Shown here: positions 1 through 13,100 of the stretch, piece after piece
Numbering within the stretch: the stretch's first letter is position 1
Layout of the letters: the number at the start of each line of letters is the position of its first letter
Assembly (NCBI GenBank): GCA_036877525.1
Contig: JAZGTH010000099.1
Coordinates: 1,612,001 to 1,676,000, forward strand
Direction of reading: 5' to 3'
DNA from: Chromobotia macracanthus
Lineage: Eukaryota > Chordata > Actinopteri > Cypriniformes > Botiidae
Length of the DNA stretch: 64,000 nt
The notes under the pieces: generated by a model
What the model was told of the DNA's origin: nothing
Seen by the model: the letters and a program-made list of their open reading frames with translations, nothing else
Database searches by the model: none
Made by a program: the position numbers and the translations under genes

Positions 1-658
1 GTAAATATCTCTATTGGAACAAAATGATTCATTGAGCTCAGTCTGAATGAAACTTCTATCTCATTAAATATACTGTGTAAATCTTAAAAATAGTGCTAAA
101 TAAGATATTTCTTGTGATGCAAACCTTTGAGACTAGATGTGTTTTTTTTCTTTTATCAGGTAAAAGTCATAACCAGTTTAAGCAAAATCCAATGTGACTT
201 TTGCCTGTCATTACCTTGATTTTGCTCTCCTGCAAACCTTTACTGGCATTCACAGGCAGGGCTGGTCCGAGCCAAAAGTCTTAGTCTTATATAAATGTGA
301 CTCTCTTGCATTTGCAAGTTTTAATAGTTAACAGTGTTTTGTTAACTATTAACAAACACACACACACACACACACTGTGCTCTCTGCATGATTGTGTCTT
401 CTGTCTGTGTGTCACATGTTGGGTGTCACAAGTCACTGTATGTCCCACTCTGTCATGTCCATCCTGTAATGGACAGTAGGGGCTCCTGCCCAGAGACAAT
501 CGCTTCACCTCTTTCTCTTTGCCCTGCTGGGCACAGTTGAAACGGGAGGGAGAGATTGATATTGGCTCATCTTTAGGCCACGCCCCCTGAGCTGGAGGAC
601 AAGGTCAAATGGTGGCTGGGCTGCAGGCTGACTCTTCGTTTTCTCCTCCTTTCCGCAG
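1..658 (+). other. intron of iqsec3 upstream of the first exon in the window
   Basis: No coding potential was recognised apart from the end, which supplies the acceptor TTTCCGCAG at 650-658. It contains a short CA repeat at about 356-375. The open frame that begins at an ATG at 609 is intron read-through into the exon, not a separate start. Confidence 0.7.
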
Positions 659-1115
659 TGAAGATCCACCCTCCTCTTCCCTCATTGCGACACCATCCCC
701 TGAGGAAACTGTATCGCCCTCACCAGGTGTGACCCCTACCAGTGCTCCCCAGTCCGTAGACCAGGTGACGCCTCAAGCTGCAGAAAGCACTGTGACATCT
801 GTCGATGGAGGAGGAGGAGATGGGGATGGAGGTGGAGCTCAAGACAGAAGAAGTGCTCAGGTGGAGGAGGATGAGGTGAGGGCACAGGAGACAGAAAAGG
901 AGGAAGAAAAGCCCCAGGTGCAACAACAATATGAGCAGGAGGAGGAGAAGAAAGAGACAGAGGAGCAGGGAAAGGAAGCAGCATGTACGGGGGGTGCGGG
1001 AAGGAGGCCAAGCTTGCATCACACTGCCTCACCAATCAGAGTGCAGAGGAACGGCATGTGCAGCCACTCCACAACCTCGGACTATGAACTCTCACTCAAC
1101 CTCAAAAACAAGCAG
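659..1115 (+). CDS. iqsec3: iqsec3 exon: acidic low-complexity linker ending SLNLKNKQ
   Basis: This exon starts with the last base of a codon and ends in phase 0 at CAG|GTAGGG. It encodes a Ser/Pro/Thr-rich start, a Glu/Gln-rich middle (runs such as EEEKKETEEQ) and the conserved junction SDYELSLNLKNKQ, which continues as IEMLEHKYGGHL in the next exon. The acidic Glu/Gln stretch is probably disordered or helical. It is the least conserved part of the protein; only the last dozen residues are diagnostic of IQSEC3. Confidence 0.9.
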
Positions 1116-4100
1116 GTAGGGAGCAAGGCACTGTGGGATTGTGGTCTTGGGTTCGTGTGAGTGTGTGCTTCAGGCTCATAAGGGATTTGCTGTTGTACTT
1201 TATATGGTTGCTTTTAGGTGCTGAGTTTGTTTGAGGTTAAGGGTGTACAGGGCAATGGACCTTGCTGAAGTTGGATGTTTATAGGGTTAATCATCCACCA
1301 TCATCTCATACACATCCATCAGCATCTCCATCAGCTTTCTAACCTGTCAGTAGGCCCACATGGAATCTGTGTGGAATGTGTGTGGAAAATATGCTGAATT
1401 TTGTGGAAATTTGGTCAGATGTGTTAAACAGAGTATTATCACATCTACACAGCTACATGAATTGAATAACATTTATAGCCATGTGAACTCTTATACACTG
1501 TTCATACAGGTATAAACACTCAGTACGCTTTTCAACTGTAAATGATTATCCGTCCCATCCCTAAAAAAAAACTGGAATACTGGCAGGAACTGGCAGGAAT
1601 ATTCTGTAAACACTGACATTAATCTGCTGTGCTGCATTTCACAATGTTTATAACTTGACTAAGTGTCTCAGAAATAGAACCTGTATGGTATGACCAGCTG
1701 AATAAACACTGAGGTAACCGTCCAACACACGTTTGCATAAACCTACATTTAAAACGTTTATATACGGAACACAAAAACACATTCTATGTAAATAGCCTGA
1801 TACACTCTTAATTATAACTGAGAGATTCAACTGGCTATAATATTTCATAAATAAACATGGGTGGTGTGTGTGTGGAGGGGCATACTGGAGGCTTTTGGCA
1901 AAATTTGCAGATTCCATGCAGGCCTACACGTTATTCTTAATGTAATGTGTTTGGACTAAAGAGAGGAAAAATCTATAACTTTGGAGCAAAATCTAGTGAA
2001 CTATTTAGGAAGAATTTTTTGGGTATCACGTCATTGTTCAGATAAAGAGGCTATTATGGTGACTTCACTTTGGGAAGTAATTTTGATCAGATTCCAAATA
2101 CAATTACAAAATGCGTTATCAAGCATTGTTTAAAATATCACAATGGAGGACTAATTGAGGAGAATGTTGATTCTAACATAATTCATGCAGCATTGAAAAA
2201 TGTCAATCAAAAAAGGTTCATCCAAATGGACTTTTACCTGATATTTTCAGCAATATTTTCTGTTTTTTGCTCACTAAAGTGTCTTGTTATCTTAGCAACA
2301 CATTCATGTCCAGCTCTTTTGAAATCGATGAGTCAAGTATCTCTTGTGCTTCATGTGAAGAGCAGCATTTGTGTGGCGAACAGCGTTGCTGCTTTTGGAG
2401 CATTCCAGATCAATCACTTGTGTTCTTTGATGTTTATAGATTAGTTTCTATGAAGACTGCAAGACAGCTAGATTTCACAACAGAACCTTGTGTCTCTGTT
2501 CCTGCAGCTGGCTAGCACTGTTCTGCTGGTGTTCTAGCACAGACAGAGTTCTTTAGTTTAAAGACATAACAGAAAATACCCAGACAGCCTCAAAATCACA
2601 GAGGTTCCTGGAAGAGTATTGAGTGATGTTAGAGAGAAGATTGACATGACAGATAGAGACAGAAAGAGTGACGAAAGAGAGATGGATGGAGGAAGAGAGG
2701 GTGAAAAGGTTGTGTTGTCATGGTAACATAATGACATAAAAATCTCTGTGTCTCATTTTTTTGTCATTAGTGTTCATATTGCAAATTGCGTTCCCCATTC
2801 CCCAACTGGCTGTGAAGAATTGTCTGTTAGTGAATTGTTTGCTTTACAACGTTCATGTCTGCTCGTTTATTTTGAATCCAAAAATTGTAATGTGGTCTGT
2901 GTATATATACATATGGTATCCACTCTTAAAAATAAAGGCACTGAAAAGGGTTCCTCTTAGCGATGCCACAGGAGAACAATTCTGGGTTCCCCTAAGAACC
3001 TTTTAGTCAAAGGTTCTTTAAAGAACAATTTTTGAATACCTTTAATACCTTACAGCCTGTAGAATCGGTTTTCCACTACAAAGAAGCTTTTTGCCCAAAA
3101 GAAAGGTTCTGTTGATGTTAAAGGTTCTTTATAGAGTCCCACAGCCCAACAAAGAACCTTTAAAAAACCTTTATTATTTAGAGTGCCTATGTGGTACAAA
3201 AGTTGAGAGCACATTGAATTTCTTGGTTTTATAATATAAATAAAAAAATACTGACAATTATTTGATGAATATTATTATCTAAAAGTCTATGCTGTTTTTA
3301 GATCAGAACATATTTGACACTGACCATGATAAGGTCATACACACAAGATGCTTTTTGGAACATTCTCAAATATGCTTTCAGAGGATGCATGGCACATCAG
3401 GTCTCAGACCTGTCCTGATGTTACTCATGGAAAATTTCCTGTAGTATAAAGCAGCCATTTTCCTCTTCAGGGCCTGTTTGACGTCTTGTGTGCCAACATC
3501 AGCTGTGGGGTAATTGGATCTTATTATAGCAAAGGTGATTTATGTTAAATCCTGTTTGATGATAATCCTAACAAACGTGTGTTTCTTCCTCATTAAACTC
3601 TTTGTCATTTTCAGCTCTATTTTTAGGCAGTGCTCATAATAACATTATTTTCTTCTGCTGTGCATTTAGAAACCTGAAGTGTCACCACTGAGTGTTTATT
3701 TGTGAACATTAATTTTGTAAAAACATCCCTCTTCAGTTTGACCCTTCACCTGGAGTGTGATTGACAAGTGATCTGACCAATCATAATGCTGATTATGTCT
3801 GACAAACAACCACTCAGTAAAGTAGATTAACGTTAATGGACTTAAAGGTTAAATGGTGAAAAGGTGCTTGTATGAGACTTGTGCTGCGGAAGTTGAGTAT
3901 TTGCTTTGTGTCTGCATTTCATCATTGATCTTTTGTTTGTGGAGGTGTGAAATCTCTGCTAAACCAGATAAGAGTGCAGAACACAGCAGGTTACACACAC
4001 ACACTCACAGAAAACATTCTGCATTTTTAAAATTAAAAACACTTGTTTACTATATTTTATGTTGTTTTTACAAATGAGGATGTCCCCAAAGGAGGTTTTG

Positions 4101-7100
4101 CTCAAATTTGTCAGGTTTTGCTGAGGTTTGGGTACAAATTTGCCCCCAATATATGGTTAAATTAGTTAACCTGAAGATGATGACACTTGTTCAGTTAGGG
4201 TGTTTGTGTGGTGATGTTTTGCCTGTTTGTGCACATCTCTGAAATTCTTTAACTACAGCAAAGTTCTCCAGCAAAGTGTGTTAAGTAAACATTGCTTCAA
4301 GTGCTTCAACATCATTGTTCAAGATAAATTAGTAAAAAGTTAGTTAAAAAGTAATAAAACAAATAACAAAGAAACAAACCACATGCAAATTAAGTACAAG
4401 ACTGACAAACAGGCAAAATATGAGCCATGATCCACTGTCAGCAGAGTGTGTGTGAGTGCTGATAATCTGACTTTAGTGACTCGAGACACGATCTCTCGAA
4501 GGCTGATGGCTCCAAAGATAACTCCTGCTGCAGCTTTATGCTAATGAAGACACGCCTAAACTCCAATGAGACCTTTGATTATCCTGTCTTATGCTGATGG
4601 CCTCATATCAGTGATACACAAATCAATGCAAATGAGAGACTAATGTCAAGCACGTGAAATACGAACAGGTATGTGACAGATCCAGATCAGAGCCACTGAT
4701 ATTCCATCTGCAGAATAACCTTTCCCACTGAATGCTCTCTGATCACAATAGTGTGCCCCATGTGAGATGTTTTCAGAGCAATTTTGTATGTTTTTGTGAA
4801 GCGGAACATGATGTCTACAACAGCATTTTTGAGCCATGTAAAAAAATGCATATGATCATTGTATCATTACAATAATTACAATAAGTCGTACCATTATCAA
4901 ACTAAAATGTAATGTTAGCAGAATAAAATTGTACATTTGTGATATTTTAGCAAGATTACTATAGTAAGAATAAGTATTAAATGCTATACAACCCAGTCAA
5001 AGACTAACAGCTGGTGGACACACCCCTGTTTCTGATTGGCTACTGGAGTGTTATAATGTTGTGGTGACCGGTCTGATCCACTAAATATTAACAAATGACA
5101 TTTTACAGTTATTTAGCTAATGGAACACCTAAGAAGTTAGTTGTGATTGTGGTTTAGGGTTTTGCTTGACACCAGCCTTCATCACTTGTGTTCTGTCCTG
5201 ATTGGACATGTATAATATGTCATTTTATGGCATGCTGATAAAGAACTGGGCTTGAACAGAGTGCTGATCCAGCTGTCAGGTTTGATTTGTCCACTCAGAG
5301 TTGACAGAGAGCAGTGTCATCACTATAGCTTTTTCTTTTACGACTGCAGTGGTTCCGGAACGATCTCTCTGCAGCGCTGTTTAGTGAAGTGATGGGAAAC
5401 AGAGCTGACTGCTGGCTAATGGAAGAATTTGCAGCAGGACTGCATTTGTTACACAGCTTCGTCTTTTGTTCACACCGTCTTTCATCCCCCCAGTTTTATT
5501 TTTTCCATGACGTTCTCACCACACCTCAGGGTTATAGAGATCACATTGCTATTTCTGTGTAATTTTTTGCCTTAAGCAATCCAATCCGTCAATTTTTTTC
5601 TGTGTTCTTGTTTTTTCTTACTCTCTCTAAATCATCTCATTTGGTTTCATTCACTAACAAAAATCATCATGAGTCATCAATATGTTCACACCTAAATTTA
5701 GGATTGAACTTATTTGTAATGCTGAAGTTGAAGACACAAGGAAAGGCATACTAACAGCCAACACCAAACACATACAATAGGGTCACAATAGGTCACAATA
5801 TACCAGTTTTGCCAGTAACCACGATATTAATAACCATGATTATTGATACTGTGTTAATTCTATGTATAATATTATATAATGAATAAGATAACCTTGGCTA
5901 ATCTTAAATACCTCACCCCAGATCCTGAGCCAACACTCTTTTTTTATCTCTTGCTTTCGAGAAAATTCTGAGTGTGAGACTTACCAGAAAAACAGTCTGG
6001 TATTATTGCCCCTATTCTGTCAATTTTGGCTCAGATTTTTAATAGAGCAGCATTTACGTCCGTCTGCACCCGGGCTGTTTGCTTTAAGACTGAAATGTGT
6101 TTAAAAGTGTTTAAAATGTCTTTTAAACAGAGCAATGATGTTTTGTGACGTATGCAAATAATCTCTGAATACTGCATATCTCCTCTGTCCAAGCTGGTTT
6201 TGATGGTTACCAGCACAAAATGTGATCCACTTGAAACTTTAAGTATATGTGTGCACTGTATGCTTCCAGTGGATGCATGGCCTGTCTAGGGACTTATGAA
6301 AGATAAATCTTAAAAGGATCTACAGATGTCACTTTGGGCTTTGGGCAATGGAAAATTCTAGATTTTCTTGATTTATTCACCATCACTTTTAAAAGCACCT
6401 GAAATGCACTGAAATGAATGACAACCTTTAACATTTCTGCCAATGATGAGTGAATTTACCAGCCATATAAATATTTCAGCCATCTCAGCTAACAGTTTTA
6501 GATTTCTCTAATGTTTCCATTAAGTAACAGGACTTTAAAAATGTTAGTGTAAATGTTGTAGATGAATGTACAAAAGATCCTGTTTTTAAGACATTGTGTT
6601 AACGTTATTGCTTGGTTATAAGAACATTATTCAAACATTAAAACATTTTGTTAGTTGTGTAAAAGGCAGGTGGAATTCTTTAAGGCAGGTTGTGAAGTAT
6701 CTGTGTTTAAGTGCAGCAGCACTCTCAGTTCTCTCACTGCCGGCTGCCCAGGCGCTATTTAGAGAGAACTTGATATTCCCCAGACATATCGCTCCTTTCC
6801 CACCTAGTCTGAGACAAATGTAGATCTGTTTGGTGTTATTCAAACCTCTCTTAGGGTGTCTGAATCTGTAACCGTGACAGAGATTGCATCAGCTCACTCT
6901 TATCACACTGTTTGAAATGGCGAGACGTTGATGACCTTTAATCTGAGCTACTGACTAAGACTTGTTGAAAGCACAAAGGAAAAACTGCCGGTGAAATTCA
7001 GGTCTGTTATCAGCTTTCAGACCAGTCCAGCCAGAATCTGGGAGTGACAGAGCAAATGATGATTCTTGTCAGCTTGGAAGGTAACACTGAGGCTATGGAT

Positions 7101-10100
7101 GAAGTCTTTTGAAGTTACTCAATGTGTCTGTGATGTGAAAATGTGAGATCTGTATGTGTATTGACAGGAAAATCAGAGACAAAGTTCTAAACTCAATTTC
7201 ACATATTGTATTGAAATATTGACTTTTAAATTCCTTTTAAGCAGAACATTAGAGTTAAAACAGTGCTTTTTTAAAGTCTTTGCCATCTAATGAAAATGTG
7301 CTGCTGTCAGACATTATTCTGAATGAAATGACTGAAGAAGATGACGTGCATAAATTACATGTTACATGTTATGCTCTGTCTGCCATCTTGTTAAGCTGAA
7401 ATGACATAGTGGAGGTTATTTAGTTTTTGAGTTTCAGCTAGACAGCTGTGTCCTTATTGAAGAGACACAAGATGTTCTGATGATCTGAGGGATGATCTGA
7501 GGGATGTGGGGTTATACAGTGTTTTGTGAAAGTCTTATTACAACACAGGCTGTTCTCAAATCACAGTTTGACTGGGATGATTACTGTTTCACTGGCTGTC
7601 AAATAATTTTATAAACATGAATTATTCGTAATGTAATTCAAATGTAATGTTTAGAGTTAGTGAAATGGATTGTTAATATGTGAACTGTAAATGTGGCATA
7701 ATGAACCTAATTGGAACTGAACAAATAAGCATGATATACTTTGAGCATAAGGATTTATGAAGGCCTGTTTTATGGTGAATAATTGCTTTGGATTCTGTAT
7801 ATAAGTGTGTTGACGTTGACACAATTTATTAGGAGTTTCCACATGAAAAGCATTCAGTGGGAGACCAGAAAATTGGTTTGTCTCAGCATGTCACAATATT
7901 TAGCAATCTGTCTTTACTGATTCATGTTCATGCTTGTATTTAGATTCTGCTTGTGTTTGTCATAATGTTGCCTTATTTGATCTTATTTCTCTTCTATTTC
8001 TTTGCAGATCGAAATGTTAGAGCACAAATATGGGGGCCACCTCATCTCGCGCCGTGCTGCCTGCAAAATCCAGACGGCCTTTCGCCAGTACCAGCTCAGC
8101 AAAAACTTTGAGAAGATCCGAAACTCCCTCCTTGAGAGTCGCTTGCCACGCCGTATCTCCCGGCGAAAAGTACGTGTGCAAAATACAGAGGGAATCTCAG
8201 CTGAACGGGCGCTGGCTGAAGGCTGTAATCTGGCGAGTGTCCCGCTGGTCCGGTCCCCTTCCCTGCCCACCACAGTAGGCAGCACTCTTATTGACCTGGA
8301 GGATTCCTTTAATGAGCAAGTCCAGTCTCTGGCCAAGTCCATTGATGATGCACTCAGCAACTGGAGCATGAAGGCCATGTGTTCTCTTCAGGAAGGTGGC
8401 ACCTATCAGTTTAGCTCAGAAGCTTTCAGTACAGCTGGTGGCATATCTGGGATAGCAGGGACAGGAAGGGACATTGGCCCCATCACACCTGTTATACTTC
8501 AGAGTGGAACAAGCCCAGTAGAAAACTCTGAGAATATGGCCCGTAGTGCCAGCAAGCTAATGATGGCCTTCCGGGATGTGACGGTTCAAATTGACAGCCA
8601 GAACTTCCGCATGTCCTCCTCCGTTATGGAATCCTCCACTTCTGTCTCTCTCGGTAATTGTGTCCAGCAGGCGGCCATGATTACCAAGAGCCTACAGCAA
8701 TCACCAGTTAATGATGCAAAAGGACAGCCACCACAAGGACAACCACCACCTCCACAGGATCCACCTCTAGAGTTGGATGTTGAGGAAGTAACAGATGCTG
8801 ACTTTCCAGCTCCTCCACCAAGTGAGGAGGAATTTGGGGAGGAGCTGCCACCTCTGTTGCTGGAGAAAATGGAAGCTCCAGGGCCAGATGCAGCAGTTCC
8901 AGCACAGATAGCAATAACCTCTGATACTTTGTCTCCACCAGAGGCTTCAGAGACAGCGGTCACCCCAAGCATAGAGGTTCTGGAGGCTAAACGTATTGAG
9001 TCAGACACAGCGGACAACAGCTCCGAACAGATGAGTAGTAGCAGTACATCCACATCGGCCCGCTCAGCTTCAGAGGTCTCATCTAAAGAGACTCTGCAGG
9101 CTATGATCCTCAGCTTGCCAAGGTACCAATGCGAGAACCCAACTAGCTGCAGATCCCCTACCCTCTCCACTGATGTCATGCGAAAACGCCTGTACCGCAT
9201 TGGTCTCAACCTCTTCAACATGTGAGTACCCCGAGAGCCTCTCTTCTCCAATCACAAGGGCCTTTAAACCCTGAGATAAGGGTATTGTTATGTTTACAAT
9301 ATCTTACATTTAAATAATCAAAGTCCAGATATTTAGGCTATAAAACCCTATTCTCTCTCCCATTTTTAATCAAGCTCTCTTCTCCTGCCACTAATAAAGC
9401 TGCATAATGCTGCTCGTTCAAACCTTAACATATACCTGTCTCTCTTTCTGTCCTGTTTTCTTAATTCACTCCTGTCATCCAGTTCTATCTCCAGCTGTGT
9501 CCAACACAGTCTGTCACCTTAGGTTTGTCTGACCTTATAAATAGCACTCATTCAGTCTTATTTCCCATTCCCTGTCGTCATCTCGCTCCATTGCACGCAG
9601 GCAGACACTGTTAGGCAAGTTTAGACATTGTACTGCAGTCATTTCTAGCAAGTAATGAGAATGAGGGGTATTTGTGCTCCTGTGTGTGTTTAAGGAAAAA
9701 AAAAATAAGGAGAAAAGTGAGTCTTTTGCTGTTTCTAACTGTTTGTTTACAGCACTATAGTAGAAGGTTTGATGGTGAGGATGTGAAACACGGGCTGTGG
9801 CCATAATTTGATCAGCTGGATTTTTGGTGTTCATTCTCCACATATATCATGACAAATTAATTGGCATCAAATCAAAACAGTAAGTGAGGTCACAAATAAG
9901 AGACAGCATTACCAGCCAATTATATAATGATATATAAATGTTTAAATTAAACTTAAAATCCTAACTAAATTCAACACTGGGATTCTGGGACCAGTAATAC
10001 AAATCAGCTCAACATAAAGTTTGTGTGCCGTTGGAATGGTTGTGTCCATAACTGCAGCTGTTTTCAATAGCTCTGTTATTTTACTGTGTAAAGCTGGGTA

Positions 10101-13100
10101 AGATCCACCCTGCTGCCCTGTTTCCTGCGTCCACTGCTGTTATATCCAGTTATACACAGAAACAGTTCCACTCCACTGTGTACTGTGTTGTTTACAATCA
10201 AGGAACTTTCATTTATTATTATTATTATTATTGTTCATGCATGGCATTTTAATATTGTTTTGCTGCAGCGGCAGAATTCAGATGCGATAAGTGTCTGATG
10301 CTTTTGATAATGTAACAATGAAAAAGAGTAAATTTATTTACCTGTACTCATCATCCATGCATCCAATGGTAACTAATTTCAATACAATTATTAGACTTGG
10401 TTTTTACTAAGATGTACTACTTTTGTACAGATGTACAACTACTGTACTACATTTTAATACATTTTTCGAATACATTATTGTTTGTATATGTAAACTGTGA
10501 ACTGTGTTTATACATGTATATACAGTAAATCGTTACATAAACCAATGTATTAAACATTAAAGTTTCAGATTATGTTTAGAACACTTTATGTATATTTCAT
10601 GATGTAATGTTACATTTCTTCAGTTACTGATAATATCGTGGGATGCACTTTTTTCTGTCATTCTCATATCAACTGCAGGCAGTTTCTCTTCAAGGTCATT
10701 CTTGCAAAGCTGATAAAATGCAGCTCCATTTTATGAATCTTATTGGCATTATTTCTGCAGTGTCACAACTCTTCCGATTAAAATTCTGCTCCTGCTCGTC
10801 TCTCCTCCATGTGAAGCCAAGATTAACTTGAAAGGGAGTGTGATAAGACCTCTGTATTCACAAACATTACAGAGGTGCATTATGGCATGGTTGAGTTAGT
10901 GGATATGTCACATACACAAAAGATTAAAGACAGTAGTGTTGTGAATTTTACGCTGACATATTATCACATCCGCTTATGAATATTAATTAAGTGACATAAC
11001 ATTACCTTATTAAAGCTGAAAGGCAGTTAAATAAGTGCTAGTTAAGAAAGAATACTGTTTACTGTTTGCATGTTTATTCAACTATTCATTTTTAAGAAAG
11101 ATGTTTTCTGCAGTTGTTTATGTGTCTGCTCTGCCACTCAATACACTCAAGATAATGAATATTATCTCCATATCACCAGCCTCACGATTTCTTTAGTACA
11201 GGGAATATTAACAGTCGCAGCAGTAATTAAAGAAAGAAATGAGTTTTACCCACAATGACCTGCAGAGGGACTTCAGTGTCTGTCATCTGTAATTTCTTTA
11301 AAGCGAGAGTCAGAATCTGAAGATTGAGGCCTAATTAAAGGTTCTTCATTGACTATAGAAAGACCATCAATGGAACATGCCTTTAAAAAGTTACAACCTT
11401 ATTCAGATGAAGCAGTGCTTTTCTGAAGGCCAGTAAACCATCTGAGGTCTTCATGTACCAGGTTTAGCTTATTTTCTTTTCATTGCTGTTCCAGCGTTCA
11501 AGGTGAAACGCATTGTTCCTGCCTTTTAATGAATGTTCTTTGTACTGAGGGTAATCATCATGCATTCGTACTAGCAGAGACAAATAAAGAAGTAGAAGAT
11601 GCAAGAATCTGAGTCACAAGCTACTGTCGGAAAAAACATTAATCTATTACAGACAGCATCCAACACTGTGTTCCTGACAGGGTAACTTGTATAACTAATA
11701 AATAGGTTCACATCTAAGCACAGCTTCTCTTTATCCATTAATCTTCTCATTTAATTTTCCTCTTTTTCCATATGAAACCTTTATACTGCATTTATGGCAA
11801 AATATAGCCAGGAAAGACAGAAGGCCACAGAGGAGATTGTGTGTGTGATGTGTTTGTGTGTGTGTGCTTACCAGCCCTCTTCAAACAAGCTTGTTTTTAC
11901 TTTGAACTGAGAGGAAACTGGCAAATTGAACCGCTAGGTAACTGCCCAAACGCCACGGTAAGCAAAATTAAAAATAAGTTACTAAAGAAATATTCATAAA
12001 CGTGATTATTCCAATACACATGCTCATGCCTAGTTTAAACATTCTTCAGATCATCTGCTTTTTGTTCTGCCGAATTGAAAGTTTTCAATTATAAGAGAAC
12101 TTTTTTTAAAGTACTTAAACTTTGAAAGACTGCTAGATCACATATCGGCAATCTCTGTTGATGCTTTTAACACCATCAAGAAAGCAAAGCAAAAATAAAC
12201 AAGTCTCTCCCTCACCCACACGCATCACCCCAAATACCCTGGCAGATAACGATAAGCAGATTTTTAATCAAATTGATGTGCTTTCAGTGAGTGAGAGGGA
12301 GGCTTGTCATTAGTTCCAGCAGTTCGGTTTCTGCAGGATAAACCCTGTGACAGCTCAGACTGAATCTAAAGCAGGTGTGTGTGTGCTCTGGGACTAGATG
12401 CTAGGCTCAAATCTGAGTTTGGATTAACTGAGAGATTTGGGGACTGAAATGTGCATTCCCTAAATAGGTAATTAAGAAAGGAGGGTGGGGGTCTGTGTGT
12501 GTGTTGGAAAGACACATGTAAAGGACAAACAGAGGACATTTAAGCAAGAACAAGGTACGGTTGGTAAGTACTTCACTTAACAACCATACATGGTATAATG
12601 TATGTTTAATCCATCACAAACAATATCCAATTGATGCATAAACATACAAAATAAAAACTGCATAGACTGCGTTTCATTTCACAGCCTTTAAAGTAAAATT
12701 AAAAGAATAGTGACAGGTCTTGTATTGTAACTGACAAACTGAGAAACTACATCATGTTCTCTGGACCCTCTATAAGACATAGCATCAAGAAAACTGACTG
12801 AGGAACAACACAACTCAATGAAATACAGCCGGGATGCTTCCTTCTGTCCCTCAATGACACTTTCTGTGTTCCTTCTGTGACAGTCTTCTGTCTGAAGACA
12901 GAAGACTGTCCACAGTCCAGTTATTAATAAGACACTTAATGGAGAAATAGAGGTTGTTAATGTCCGCTTGGCTTCTGTGAATGTAAAAGTGTCTGTGTGA
13001 TTCAAGAGTCAAGCACAAAAAGCTGTTTTATTAGCAGTGTCATGGACACATTTGCATTTAAATATAACAACCATAAAGCACCATCAAAAATAATACAACC

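Noticed and set aside
720..1035. Minus-strand Leu- or Pro-rich open frames of about 100 residues
   Set aside because: Shadows of the acidic GAG-rich iqsec3 exon.
8586..9251. 221-residue minus-strand open frame
   Set aside because: It is antisense to the large iqsec3 exon, whose plus frame has clear IQSEC3 conservation.
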